Shown: positions 5,954 to 12,515 of the stretch, one piece after another
How the letters are laid out: every line of letters starts with the position of its first letter
Position numbering within the stretch: the stretch's first letter is position 1
DNA from: Actinotalea sp.
Lineage (GTDB): Bacteria; Actinomycetota; Actinomycetes; Actinomycetales; Cellulomonadaceae
Reading direction: 5' to 3'
Assembly: GCA_014360395.1 (NCBI GenBank)
Contig: JACIXM010000457.1
Coordinates: forward strand, 1 to 15,535
Length of the DNA stretch: 15,535 bases
The notes under the pieces: generated by a model
Databases searched by the model: none
Told to the model about the DNA's origin: nothing
The model's input: only the letters and a program-made list of their open reading frames with translations
Position numbers and translations under genes: made by a program

Positions 5954-7530
5954 CAGAAGGGCGGAGGTGGGCCCGCCTCGTCGTCAGGAGGAGCCGATGG
6001 AGCGTTCGGGTGCTCACCGGGTCCGCCGGTCACGCCGGGGCGGGCGGCACCTGCGACGAGTCGACGCGCCCACAGGGGCAGCTCACCGACCCGCTCCTCG
6101 TCCCGCCGCCGAGGCACGCCCGGCGGACGGTCGGGCGCCTGGAGGTAGGTCCGGCCGGCCGGCGTACGCACGACGAAGGAGCCGGGATGCGGCTGCTGGA
6201 GGCGGTAGCCGCCCGCGGTCTTGAAGAGGTGGTGCGTCCGGCACAACGGGCCGAGGTTGTCGGCCGAGGTCCGTCCGGACGGTGCACCCGGCGGCTCTCC
6301 GGTCGGGATCCGCGCCCCGGGTCGATGTCCGTCCGCGGCGGCCGGTTCCGGCGGGTCGCCGGTCGAAGCGCCCGTGCCAGGCAGCTCGTCGGTCGGGAGA
6401 CCGGGCCCCGTCGGCTCGCCACCGCGGGAGCGCGAGGTCGGTGACCAGCCGAAGGGCACCGTGTGGTCGAGGTCGCACACCCAGGACGGCGTGGCGCAGG
6501 TCGGGATGGAGCAGGTCCTGTTCCGTTGCTGGACGAGCTCCGCGAGGCCCGCACCGGGTCGGTACCGCCGCGTCCCGAGGTCGAGGAGGGCACCGGTCGG
6601 CTCGTCCACGAGGAGCCGCCGCCAGGTGCCGTCCCGCGAGATGGCCCGGGCGACGTCGGCGCCGACCGGGCCGTAGCCCGCCAGCTCACCGGGACGGTCG
6701 TCCAGGCCCAGGAGCGTGCCGATGCCGACGCTCACCGACACCGTCGTCCGGCGCCGTCGCCGCGTCGTCGAGGCGGCGCCGTCCTCCGGGCGGTGGATGC
6801 TCCAGCCGGAGCCAGGACCTGGACCAGGACCAGGACCAGGACCAGGACCAGGACCAGGACCGATCATCCCGGTGATCCAGGCCGACTCCGCGAGGGCGCA
6901 GAGGGCATCCGCGCGGAGCTGGTCCGTCGTCCGAGGGTCGCCGTCGGCGAGGGCGGCGTCCACGGCAGCCTGCAGGCACGCGTCCAGATGCACGGCGTCC
7001 GCGGCGGGGAGGACCGCGGTGAGCGACGCCATGCCGTCCGCGAGAACCCGGGGTCGTCCGACGCACCGGCCGCGGCGGGCCTGGTGGTGGCGTTCTGCCG
7101 CGTCCTGCGGGTCGACGTCGAGGAGCGCCCGTTCGACGTCCCTGGCGAGCTGCGGCGGTGTCCGCGAGCCGGCCGTCGGCAGGACGCGCGCCTCGACCTC
7201 GAGCCCGACCTCGAGCGGGACCGCCGCGAGCGCGTCCACCAGCACGCGTGCCTTCGGCCAGTCGATGTCACCGCACTCCAGGGCGTGGCTCGTCTGGGCC
7301 CGCTCTCCGCGCAGCGCACGACCGGCGTCGACGAGTGTCCGGGCCGCGCGACGGGTGACCCCGAGCCGGAGCGAGAGCTCCGTGGCGGCGAAGCACGGCT
7401 CGGAGACGCTCCGCGCCCGGGCGGGGAAGACCGGCCGCATCTCGTCCCGCGACGACAGCTCAGCCGCGGCGTCGGCAGCGACGGCCCGCGCCCAGGCGCC
7501 GACGCGCTCGGCGGCCGCGACCACCTCCAC
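5953..7530 (-). CDS. DUF222/HNH endonuclease (main open frame; true 5' end probably frameshifted)
   Basis: 525 residues from a GTG at 7530. Residues 1-220 are the helical DUF222 region common in actinobacterial HNH proteins (VVAAAERVGAWARAV, RLGVTRRAARTLVDAG, GDIDWPKARVLVDAL). Residues 224-240 are a run of Gly-Pro dipeptides encoded by a CCAGGA-type hexanucleotide repeat. The C-terminal HNH module has a zinc pair Cys340/Cys345 (CSIPTC), CDLDH (352-356) with the catalytic His356, and DNLGPLCRTHH (424-434) with Asn425, Cys430 and His433/434. About 59 Pro/Gly-rich residues (364-422) are inserted between the catalytic His and the Asn, where relatives have only a short loop. These proteins are presumed DNA-nicking enzymes. 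They are abundant and multicopy in actinobacteria, and their role is unsettled. The start at 7530 cuts off coding-like sequence: the promoter and ATG lie at 7711 in another frame (separate entry). Confidence 0.85.
   Translation of the reverse strand: MEVVAAAERVGAWARAVAADAAAELSSRDEMRPVFPARARSVSEPCFAATELSLRLGVTRRAARTLVDAGRALRGERAQTSHALECGDIDWPKARVLVDALAAVPLEVGLEVEARVLPTAGSRTPPQLARDVERALLDVDPQDAAERHHQARRGRCVGRPRVLADGMASLTAVLPAADAVHLDACLQAAVDAALADGDPRTTDQLRADALCALAESAWITGMIGPGPGPGPGPGPGPGPGSGWSIHRPEDGAASTTRRRRRTTVSVSVGIGTLLGLDDRPGELAGYGPVGADVARAISRDGTWRRLLVDEPTGALLDLGTRRYRPGAGLAELVQQRNRTCSIPTCATPSWVCDLDHTVPFGWSPTSRSRGGEPTGPGLPTDELPGTGASTGDPPEPAAADGHRPGARIPTGEPPGAPSGRTSADNLGPLCRTHHLFKTAGGYRLQQPHPGSFVVRTPAGRTYLQAPDRPPGVPRRRDEERVGELPLWARRLVAGAARPGVTGGPGEHPNAPSAPPDDEAGPPPPF
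6812..6859. repeat. CCAGGA hexanucleotide microsatellite (8 units) inside the HNH gene
   Basis: Eight tandem 6-base units on the plus strand. Seven are exact CCAGGA and the second (6818-6823) is CCTGGA. Read on the minus strand they encode consecutive Gly-Pro dipeptides. A 6-base unit keeps the frame when copies are gained or lost, so slippage would vary the linker length rather than switch the gene off. Confidence 0.92.
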
Positions 7531-7566
7531 GAGGTCCTCGACCGCCAGGACCCCGACGCCCTGGAC

Positions 7567-7711
7567 GGGTCAGGGGCGGAGCGCCCGCAAGAGGCGACGG
7601 GTCCTCTGCCTCGGCCCCGACCCCCGCCGCGGTGGCGGCGGTGACGGGCAGGGGCTCGGCCCCGTCCTCGGGGCGGCTCCAGGTGCCCGCCCCATCCCCC
7701 TGATCGAACAT
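7567..7711 (-). other. Probable 5' coding segment of the HNH gene, out of frame by one base
   Basis: An ATG at 7711, seven bases behind a TAGTGT hexamer, opens a frame reading MFDQGDGAGTWSRPEDGAEP and onward with strong GC at third positions up to about 7570. It is one base out of frame with the main HNH frame. The main frame is open from 7569 (QGVGVLAVEDLVEVV precedes the annotated start) but is closed by TGA at 7572-7570. Removing one C from the CCC at 7567-7569 joins the two frames into one protein of about 585 residues. Possible causes are a sequencing error, a real inactivating frameshift, or recoding. If the frameshift is real, translation might restart at the GTG at 7530, which has GAGGA a few bases upstream. 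Confidence 0.65.
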
Positions 7712-7718
7712 GCGTACG

Positions 7719-7724
7719 ACACTA
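7719..7724 (-). promoter_or_regulatory. -10 element TAGTGT of the HNH gene
   Basis: TAGTGT ends seven bases before the ATG at 7711. It lies in the same CAGTAGTGTCGT 12-mer seen before pgi. It supports 7711, not 7530, as the original start. Confidence 0.5.
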
Positions 7725-7835
7725 CTGGCCGGCACTGACACGGTCGGCGGCAAGGACGGCGGACCGGTGGGCAAGCGGCTCGCACCGCGCCCCTCCTCCG
7801 GACGCAGCCCACACGCCCCGGCCTCACCGCGCCGC

Positions 7836-7853
7836 GGGCGCCGCCCAGCGCCC
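7836..7853 (-). terminator. Hairpin after the aminotransferase gene
   Basis: GGGCGC (7836-7841) and GCGCCC (7848-7853) form a perfect 6-bp stem with a 6-base loop, 7 bases past the dapC-like stop codon on the minus strand. No T-run follows. Confidence 0.4.
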
Positions 7854-7860
7854 CCGCCCG

Positions 7861-9084
7861 TCAGCGCCGCAGCGCCGCCAGCCGCCGCACCCCCTCGCGC
7901 AGCACGTCCTCCTGCTTGACGAAGGTGAACCGCACCGCCGACCGGAACCCCTCCCCCGTGGCACCGTCCCGGCAGAACGCGCTCACCGGCACCCCGACGA
8001 CGCCCGCGAGGTCGGGCAGCCGGGCGCACAGCTCGGCGCCGTCGTCGAAGCCGAGCGGCCGACCGTCCGCCACCACGAAGTACGTGCCCTGCGGCACCAC
8101 CACGTCGAACCCCGCGGTCTCGAGACCCTCGCACAGCAGGTCGCGCCGCTTCTCCAGCGACCCGACGAGGTCGGCGAGCCACGCCCGCGTCCGGCCGTCG
8201 TCGTCGGTCAGCGCGTCGGCCACCGCGTACTGGAACGGGCCGCTGCCGACGTAGGTGAGGTACTGCTTGACCGCTCGCACCGCGTCCACGAGGGCAGCCG
8301 GACCGGCCACCCAGCCCACCTTCCACCCCGTGAACGAGAGCGTCTTGCCCGCCGACGACACGGTCAGCGTCCGCTCCGCCATCCCCGGCAGGCCCGCGAT
8401 CGGCACGTGCTGCGCCTCGTCGTAGACGAGGTGCTCGTACACCTCGTCCGTGACGACGACGACGTCGTGCTCCCGCGCCGCCGCGGCCACGACCTCCAGC
8501 TCGGCCCGGTCGAGCACCGCCCCGGTCGGGTTGTGCGGGGAGTTGAGCAGGATGATCCGCGTCCGGGGCCCGACGGCTGCACGGAAGGCCTCGACATCGA
8601 GTCGGTAGCTGCCGTCCACGACCCGCAGCGGCACCGTCACGTGGGTCGCGCCCGCCGCCGCGACCACCGCCGCGTAGGAGTCGTAGTAGGGCTCCAGGGT
8701 CAGGACCTCCTCGCCCGGGCCGGCCAGCGCGAGGACGGCGGCGGCGAGCGCCTCGGTGGCGCCGACGGTCACGAGCACCTCGGTGTCCGGGTCGACCCGG
8801 AGCCCGTAGTGCCGCTCCTGGTGCAGCGCGACCGCCGAGCGCAGCTCCGGGACGCCGGGGCCCGGCGGGTACTGGTTGCGCCCCGCACGGATCGCGGCCA
8901 CCGCGGCCTCCGCCACGTGCGCCGGGCCGTCCACGTCGGGGAAGCCCTGACCCAGGTTGATCGCGCCCGTGCGCGTGGCCAGGGCCGACATCTCGGCGAA
9001 GACCGTCGCGCGCACCGTCCCGTCCGGGGCGACGAGCCCTGCGGCCCGGACGACGTCGTTCCAGCGGCCGGTGAGGTGAGCCAT
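7861..9084 (-). CDS. dapC: PLP-dependent class I/II aminotransferase, probably succinyl-diaminopimelate aminotransferase
   Basis: A 407-residue fold-type I aminotransferase. TVFAEMSALATRTGAINLGQGFPD (27-50), NQYPPGPG (70-77), VTVGATEA (105-112), NSPHNPTG (181-188, with Asn185), TDEVYEH (212-218, with Asp213 pairing the pyridine nitrogen), and SSAGKTLSFTGWKVGW (243-258) with the PLP-binding Lys247 are all present. The pattern closely resembles Mycobacterium tuberculosis Rv0858c (DapC), which transfers an amino group from glutamate to N-succinyl-2-amino-6-ketopimelate in lysine and cell-wall diaminopimelate synthesis. Kynurenine and methionine aminotransferases (KAT/YbdL) share the same blocks, so substrate is less sure than fold. 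The gene lies 9 bases after the MFS transporter on the same strand and may be an operon partner. It may also have its own promoter, since TAGCCT overlaps the MFS stop codon six bases before this ATG. Confidence 0.85.
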   Translation of the reverse strand: MAHLTGRWNDVVRAAGLVAPDGTVRATVFAEMSALATRTGAINLGQGFPDVDGPAHVAEAAVAAIRAGRNQYPPGPGVPELRSAVALHQERHYGLRVDPDTEVLVTVGATEALAAAVLALAGPGEEVLTLEPYYDSYAAVVAAAGATHVTVPLRVVDGSYRLDVEAFRAAVGPRTRIILLNSPHNPTGAVLDRAELEVVAAAAREHDVVVVTDEVYEHLVYDEAQHVPIAGLPGMAERTLTVSSAGKTLSFTGWKVGWVAGPAALVDAVRAVKQYLTYVGSGPFQYAVADALTDDDGRTRAWLADLVGSLEKRRDLLCEGLETAGFDVVVPQGTYFVVADGRPLGFDDGAELCARLPDLAGVVGVPVSAFCRDGATGEGFRSAVRFTFVKQEDVLREGVRRLAALRR

Positions 9085-9090
9085 CGCCCC

Positions 9091-9096
9091 AGGCTA
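9091..9096 (-). promoter_or_regulatory. -10 element TAGCCT overlapping the MFS stop codon
   Basis: The TAG stop of the MFS gene is the first half of TAGCCT, followed by GGGGCG and the ATG of the aminotransferase gene. The same TAGCCTGGG block precedes the adenylate cyclase start. Confidence 0.45.
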
Positions 9097-10509
9097 GGGG
9101 CGGCGCGGCACCGCCGCGTCCGCGCCGTCGGCGGCAGCGGCCTCGACCGACGCCCCGGCCCCGGCCTCGGCACCCGGCGTGACGCCGGCTGCGGGCTCGA
9201 CGTGCGCCGCGGCGTCCTCGGCCTGCGCGTGCTCGACCTGCGCCCCCACGTGCTCGAGCTGCTCGTGCGCGTCGCGCCGGTAGGCGGGCGTCCCCAGGAC
9301 GAGGACCAGCTGCGCGACCACCATGCTCGCCAGCATCACCCCGGTCATCGCCAGCGCGTCCCCGCCGAGCAGCCCGACCAGCGGGCTGACGACCCCCGCG
9401 AGCCCCGCCTGGAAGAACCCGATGAACGCCGCGGCCGTGCCCGCACGGTCCCCGTGGCGGGACAGCGCCAGCGCCGAGGCGTTGGCCATGACGAAGCCCA
9501 GGACCGCCGTCGAGAACCAGATCCCGACGACGAGCCCGACCAGACCCCCGAGGCCCGTCGCGCCCAGCACCGCGAGCACCCCCGTGAACACCAGCGTCAC
9601 CGGCAGGCCGACCCGCAGCAGCGTGAGCGGGCCGAAGCGCCGCACGAGGGCGGCGTTGACCTGCGACCCGGTCACGAGCGACGTCCCGCCGAGCGCGAAG
9701 ACGTAGGCGAACTGCTGGGAGGTCAGGCCGTACTGCTCCTGGAACACGAACGACGAACCGGCGACGTAGCTGATGATCAGCGCCATCGCCATGCCGGGGA
9801 TCACGGCGAGCGCCACGAACCGGCTGTCGTGCAGCAGCGCCGCATACCCCCGGAAGGACGCACCCAGGCCGTGCGCCGCACGGCGGTGGGGCGGGAGCGT
9901 CTCGGGCAGGAACAGCGCCACGACGACGACGAGCAGGGCCGCGAACAGGGCGAGCGTCACGAACACCGCCCGCCAGCCCCAGGCCTCGGCGATCACGGAG
10001 CCGGCCGTCGGCGCGAGCAGCGGCGCGGCGGCGATGACGAGCATGAGCCGGGAGATGATGCGCGCCGCCTCGGCGCCGGTGTACCGGTCCCGGATCACCG
10101 CCATCGCGACCACGGTCGCCCCCGCGCTGACCAGGCCCTGGAGCACGCGCAGGGTCGCGAGCTGGGCGATCGTCGTCGCCACGACGCACAGCAGCGAGAT
10201 CACCACGTGCAGGGAGACGCCGATGAGCACGGGCAGGCGCCGGCCGACCCGGTCCGAGAACGGCCCGACGAGGAGCTGGCCCAGCGCGCCGCCGATGAGC
10301 ATCCCGGTGATGGTGAACTGGGCGGCGGCGGGTGTCGTGGACAGGTCCGCGGCGACGTCGGGCAGCGACGGCAGGTACATGTCCGTCGTCACGGCCGGCA
10401 GCAGCGTCAGGGAGCCGACGAGGAGCACGAACCAGAAGGTCCGCTCCGCGGGCGCGGCGACGGGAGCGGTCCGGTGGCCGGCCGCGCGGGTCGGGGAGAT
10501 CGCTGACAC
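9094..10509 (-). CDS. Bcr/CflA-type MFS multidrug transporter
   Basis: A 471-residue inner-membrane proton-drug antiporter candidate. From residue 24 to about 408 it is almost continuously hydrophobic in blocks consistent with 12 helices. TTDMYLPSLPDVA (41-53) after helix 1 is typical of the Bcr/CflA (DHA1) subfamily. GQLLVGPFSDRVGRRLPVLIG (77-97) is MFS motif A with Asp86 and Arg87/Arg90. IRDRYTGAEAARIISRLMLV (139-158) and APLLAPTAGSVIAE (162-175, motif C-like) support the call. The substrate cannot be read from sequence. A hydrophilic tail of about 60 residues (409-471), rich in Ala, Glu, His and Gly, follows the last helix and is unusual for this family. The frame is open to 10617, but the GTG at 10509 starts just before normal MFS sequence and has CACAAT six bases upstream. 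It is divergent from the SRAP gene. Confidence 0.92.
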   Translation of the reverse strand: MSAISPTRAAGHRTAPVAAPAERTFWFVLLVGSLTLLPAVTTDMYLPSLPDVAADLSTTPAAAQFTITGMLIGGALGQLLVGPFSDRVGRRLPVLIGVSLHVVISLLCVVATTIAQLATLRVLQGLVSAGATVVAMAVIRDRYTGAEAARIISRLMLVIAAAPLLAPTAGSVIAEAWGWRAVFVTLALFAALLVVVVALFLPETLPPHRRAAHGLGASFRGYAALLHDSRFVALAVIPGMAMALIISYVAGSSFVFQEQYGLTSQQFAYVFALGGTSLVTGSQVNAALVRRFGPLTLLRVGLPVTLVFTGVLAVLGATGLGGLVGLVVGIWFSTAVLGFVMANASALALSRHGDRAGTAAAFIGFFQAGLAGVVSPLVGLLGGDALAMTGVMLASMVVAQLVLVLGTPAYRRDAHEQLEHVGAQVEHAQAEDAAAHVEPAAGVTPGAEAGAGASVEAAAADGADAAVPRRP

Positions 10510-10615
10510 GCCTCGATTGTGACACCGAATCGTTTCGATCGGCGCGCGGGTCCGCGCCTCACCGACGCCTCTGCGGCAGGTCGTCCGTGTCGGCGGCCCC
10601 CGGCATGCTGGTCCC
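10510..10615. promoter_or_regulatory. MFS/SRAP divergent promoter region with inverted repeats
   Basis: The MFS-side -10 candidate is CACAAT on the minus strand (10516-10521). It is overlapped by the inverted repeat CGATT-N9-AATCG (10514-10532), which shares its right half with ATCG-TTT-CGAT (10529-10539). A GC-rich palindrome GCGCGG-GT-CCGCGC follows at 10544-10557. The SRAP-side -10 candidate is CATGCT (10604-10609), six bases before the ATG. Repressor binding at the CGATT repeat would block MFS transcription, but no regulator gene is adjacent. Confidence 0.45.
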
Positions 10616-11422
10616 ATGTGCGGTCGTTACGCCTCCTTCAGGGACGCCCTGGACCTCGCCGACGCGTTCGACGTCGCGCCCGAGGCCGTCGCCGACGACG
10701 CCCGCGCCCTCCCCCCGTCCTGGAACCTCGCGCCCACGGACCCGGTGCGCGTCGTCGTCGAGCGCGAGCCGCGACCGGCCGAGGACGGCGCGCCGGCGCC
10801 CGACGGGGTGACCCGCTCGCTGCGGGTGGTGCGCTGGGGCTTGGTGCCCGGGTGGGCCAAGGACCCCTCGATCGGCAGCCGGATGATCAACGCGCGGGTC
10901 GAGACCCTGCTGGAGAAGCCGGCCTTCCGCAAGGCCGTCGCGGCCCGCCGCTGCCTCGTGCCGGCGGAGGGCTACTACGAGTGGCAGGCCCCGCCCGAGG
11001 GCGCTGGGCGCCGCACGCCCAAGCAGCCCTTCTGGATCCACGCCCCGGACGGAGCCCCGCTGGCCTTCGCCGGCCTCTACGAGTTCTGGCGGGACCGGTC
11101 GCTGCCCGACGACGACCCGGCCCGCTGGCTCGTGACGATGACGATCGTCACGGGCGGGGCCTCGACCGGGGACCCGGCGCTGGCCGCCATCCACGACCGC
11201 CGGCCCGTGATGCTGCCGGCCGACCGTTGGGACGCCTGGCTGGACCCCCGGCAGCAGGACGGCGCCGCGGCCGTCGATCTCCTGCGGACCGCTCCCCCGC
11301 CGCTCGTCGCGCGCCCCGTGTCCACGGCCGTGAACCGCGTCGGCACGGACGGCCCGGAGCTGATCGAGCCCGTCGAGCCCGACGCCGACCGCCCCCCGCC
11401 GGACCTGCCGCTCGAGCGGTGA
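10616..11422 (+). CDS. SRAP domain protein (HMCES/YedK family abasic-site crosslinker)
   Basis: A 268-residue SRAP (SOS response-associated peptidase, PF02586) protein. After removal of the initiator Met, Cys2 (MCGRYA) becomes N-terminal and forms a thiazolidine crosslink with abasic sites in single-stranded DNA, shielding them from cleavage during replication. Family residues are all visible: Cys2, WNLAPT (36-41), INARVET (91-97) with Asn92, EGYYEW (118-123) with Glu122, and AIHDRRPVML (191-200) with His193. These match Cys2, Asn75, Glu105 and His160 of E. coli YedK. The invariant Met-Cys start fixes the start codon. The length exceeds YedK (222) because of Pro/Asp-rich loops and a Pro-rich tail. 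It is transcribed divergently from the MFS gene and convergently with the adenylate cyclase gene, so it is probably monocistronic. No LexA-like operator was recognised. Confidence 0.95.
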   Translation: MCGRYASFRDALDLADAFDVAPEAVADDARALPPSWNLAPTDPVRVVVEREPRPAEDGAPAPDGVTRSLRVVRWGLVPGWAKDPSIGSRMINARVETLLEKPAFRKAVAARRCLVPAEGYYEWQAPPEGAGRRTPKQPFWIHAPDGAPLAFAGLYEFWRDRSLPDDDPARWLVTMTIVTGGASTGDPALAAIHDRRPVMLPADRWDAWLDPRQQDGAAAVDLLRTAPPPLVARPVSTAVNRVGTDGPELIEPVEPDADRPPPDLPLER

Positions 11423-11427
11423 GCGCA

Positions 11428-11461
11428 CGGGCCCGCCGGCGGACGGCGCCCCTAGGGCCCG
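11428..11461. terminator. Inverted repeat between convergent SRAP and adenylate cyclase genes
   Basis: CGGGCCC (11428-11434) and GGGCCCG (11455-11461) are perfect 7-bp arms with a 20-base GC-rich loop. They straddle the cyclase stop codon and begin 6 bases past the SRAP stop, so the structure could work on both strands. Confidence 0.4.
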
Positions 11462-12501
11462 TCGACGGAGGCGCGCAGGCGGATGCGCTCGAGCCGGACG
11501 GGACGCAGCGTGCCGATCCCGTCGATCTCCCGCTCCGTCAGCTCGACGAGGTGGTACCCACCCAGGGCCCGCACCTCGGCGGCCGTGCCGGGATCGAGCA
11601 GCACCGTGCCCGGCTCCGCCTCGTCCGTGAGCCGCGCCGCGACGTTGACCGAGGGCCCGAAGACGTCGCCGAAGCGGGACAGGACCCGGCCCCAGACGCA
11701 GCTGACCCGGACCGGCGTCGCCGTCCCGGCGTGGAAGATGTCGGCCAGGCCGAGCGCGATCTCGGCGCCCGCCCGCACGTCGTCGGCGACGAAGAGCACC
11801 GCGTCGCCGATCGTCTTGACGACCCGGCCGCCGTTGCTCGTGACGACGTCCCGGGCGCCGGTCTCGAAGTGCTGCACGAAGTCGGCCAGCTCGTGGGCGC
11901 CCAGCCGTGCGGTCCGCTTGGTGAAGGACACCATGTCCGCGAACCCGACCGCCCGCGCCAGCGGGAGCTCGTCGTCCCCGGCGGGGCGCCCGCGGGCCGA
12001 GCCGAACTCCGCCGCGATCCGCGCGGCGAGCGCCGCCAGCTGACGGCGCCAGGCGTGGACGAGCTGCTGCTCCAGCAGGGGCGCGATCTCGCCGAGCCGG
12101 TCCAGGACGAGCAGCCGGGCGCTCACGTCGTCGAGCTCGTACCGCTCGACGAGGTGCTCGGTCAGGGCCTCGACCTGCCACAGGACGAGCCGATCCGTGG
12201 TGTGCCCGATGGACCGGACCAGGGAGACGGCGGTCCGGTCCGAGACGTCGTAGGTCTCGGCGGCCTGCTGCACCAGGCGGACCGCCTCGGCATCGGCCTC
12301 GGTGAAGGCGACCGACTCGTCGTCCAGCGTCGGCAGGCCCAGGGCGTGCCAGAAGAGCCGCACGTGCTCGACGTCGGCTCCGGAGAGCCGGGCGACGTCG
12401 GCCAGGGAGAGCGTGCGCGGCCCACCGAGCAGCTCGTCCTCCAGCCGGGCGACCGTCGAGGCGGCGTCACCGGGCCGCTCGCGCGCGTCGTCCTCGTCCA
12501 C
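11452..12501 (-). CDS. Class III adenylate cyclase with N-terminal regulatory domain
   Basis: A 349-residue cytoplasmic enzyme making cAMP from ATP. The C-terminal catalytic domain (about 182-345) has the full class III set: metal-binding Asp189 (VGFADMVSFT) and Asp233 (GDAVLF), adenine-selecting Lys229 (VVKTIG) and Asp279 (FGDVFGPSVN), and transition-state Asn286 and Arg290 (NVAARL). Lys plus Asp indicates ATP rather than GTP as substrate. Activity needs a homodimer. The N-terminal part (about 15-165) is helical, starting with LSLADVARLSGADVEHVRLFWHALG (31-55), and resembles the Ad_Cy_reg autoinhibitory domain of M. tuberculosis Rv1264, a pH-responsive cyclase. The same response here is inference. 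The GTG start at 12501 is 14 bases after the birA stop on the same strand, and TAGCCT six bases upstream could give a separate leaderless transcript. No membrane segment was seen. Confidence 0.93.
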   Translation of the reverse strand: MDEDDARERPGDAASTVARLEDELLGGPRTLSLADVARLSGADVEHVRLFWHALGLPTLDDESVAFTEADAEAVRLVQQAAETYDVSDRTAVSLVRSIGHTTDRLVLWQVEALTEHLVERYELDDVSARLLVLDRLGEIAPLLEQQLVHAWRRQLAALAARIAAEFGSARGRPAGDDELPLARAVGFADMVSFTKRTARLGAHELADFVQHFETGARDVVTSNGGRVVKTIGDAVLFVADDVRAGAEIALGLADIFHAGTATPVRVSCVWGRVLSRFGDVFGPSVNVAARLTDEAEPGTVLLDPGTAAEVRALGGYHLVELTEREIDGIGTLRPVRLERIRLRASVDGP

Positions 12502-12507
12502 CCGCCC

Positions 12508-12513
12508 AGGCTA
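12508..12513 (-). promoter_or_regulatory. -10 element TAGCCT of the adenylate cyclase gene
   Basis: TAGCCT ends six bases (GGGCGG) before the GTG at 12501, inside the 14-base birA-cyclase gap. It is the same hexamer and following GGG as before the aminotransferase gene. Confidence 0.45.
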
Positions 12514-12515
12514 GT

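Noticed and set aside
6812..6859. CRISPR-like array
   Set aside because: The units are 6 bases with no spacers, lying within a coding region. This is a microsatellite.
8407..10506. A 699-codon plus-strand frame opposite the aminotransferase and MFS genes
   Set aside because: It lies antisense to two well-supported genes, has no recognisable domain, and is Arg/Asp/His/Gln-rich low-complexity sequence.
7460..10525. A 1021-codon open frame on the minus strand spanning the aminotransferase and MFS genes
   Set aside because: It is out of frame with both recognised proteins and reads as Arg/Gly/Pro-rich sequence without motifs. Only its last part, from the ATG at 7711, looks coding.
5953..11422. 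A defence island (HNH nuclease with neighbouring DNA enzymes)
   Set aside because: No restriction, methylase, helicase, toxin-antitoxin or mobile-element gene is present. DUF222/HNH proteins are common as solitary actinobacterial genes, and the neighbours are repair or metabolic genes.
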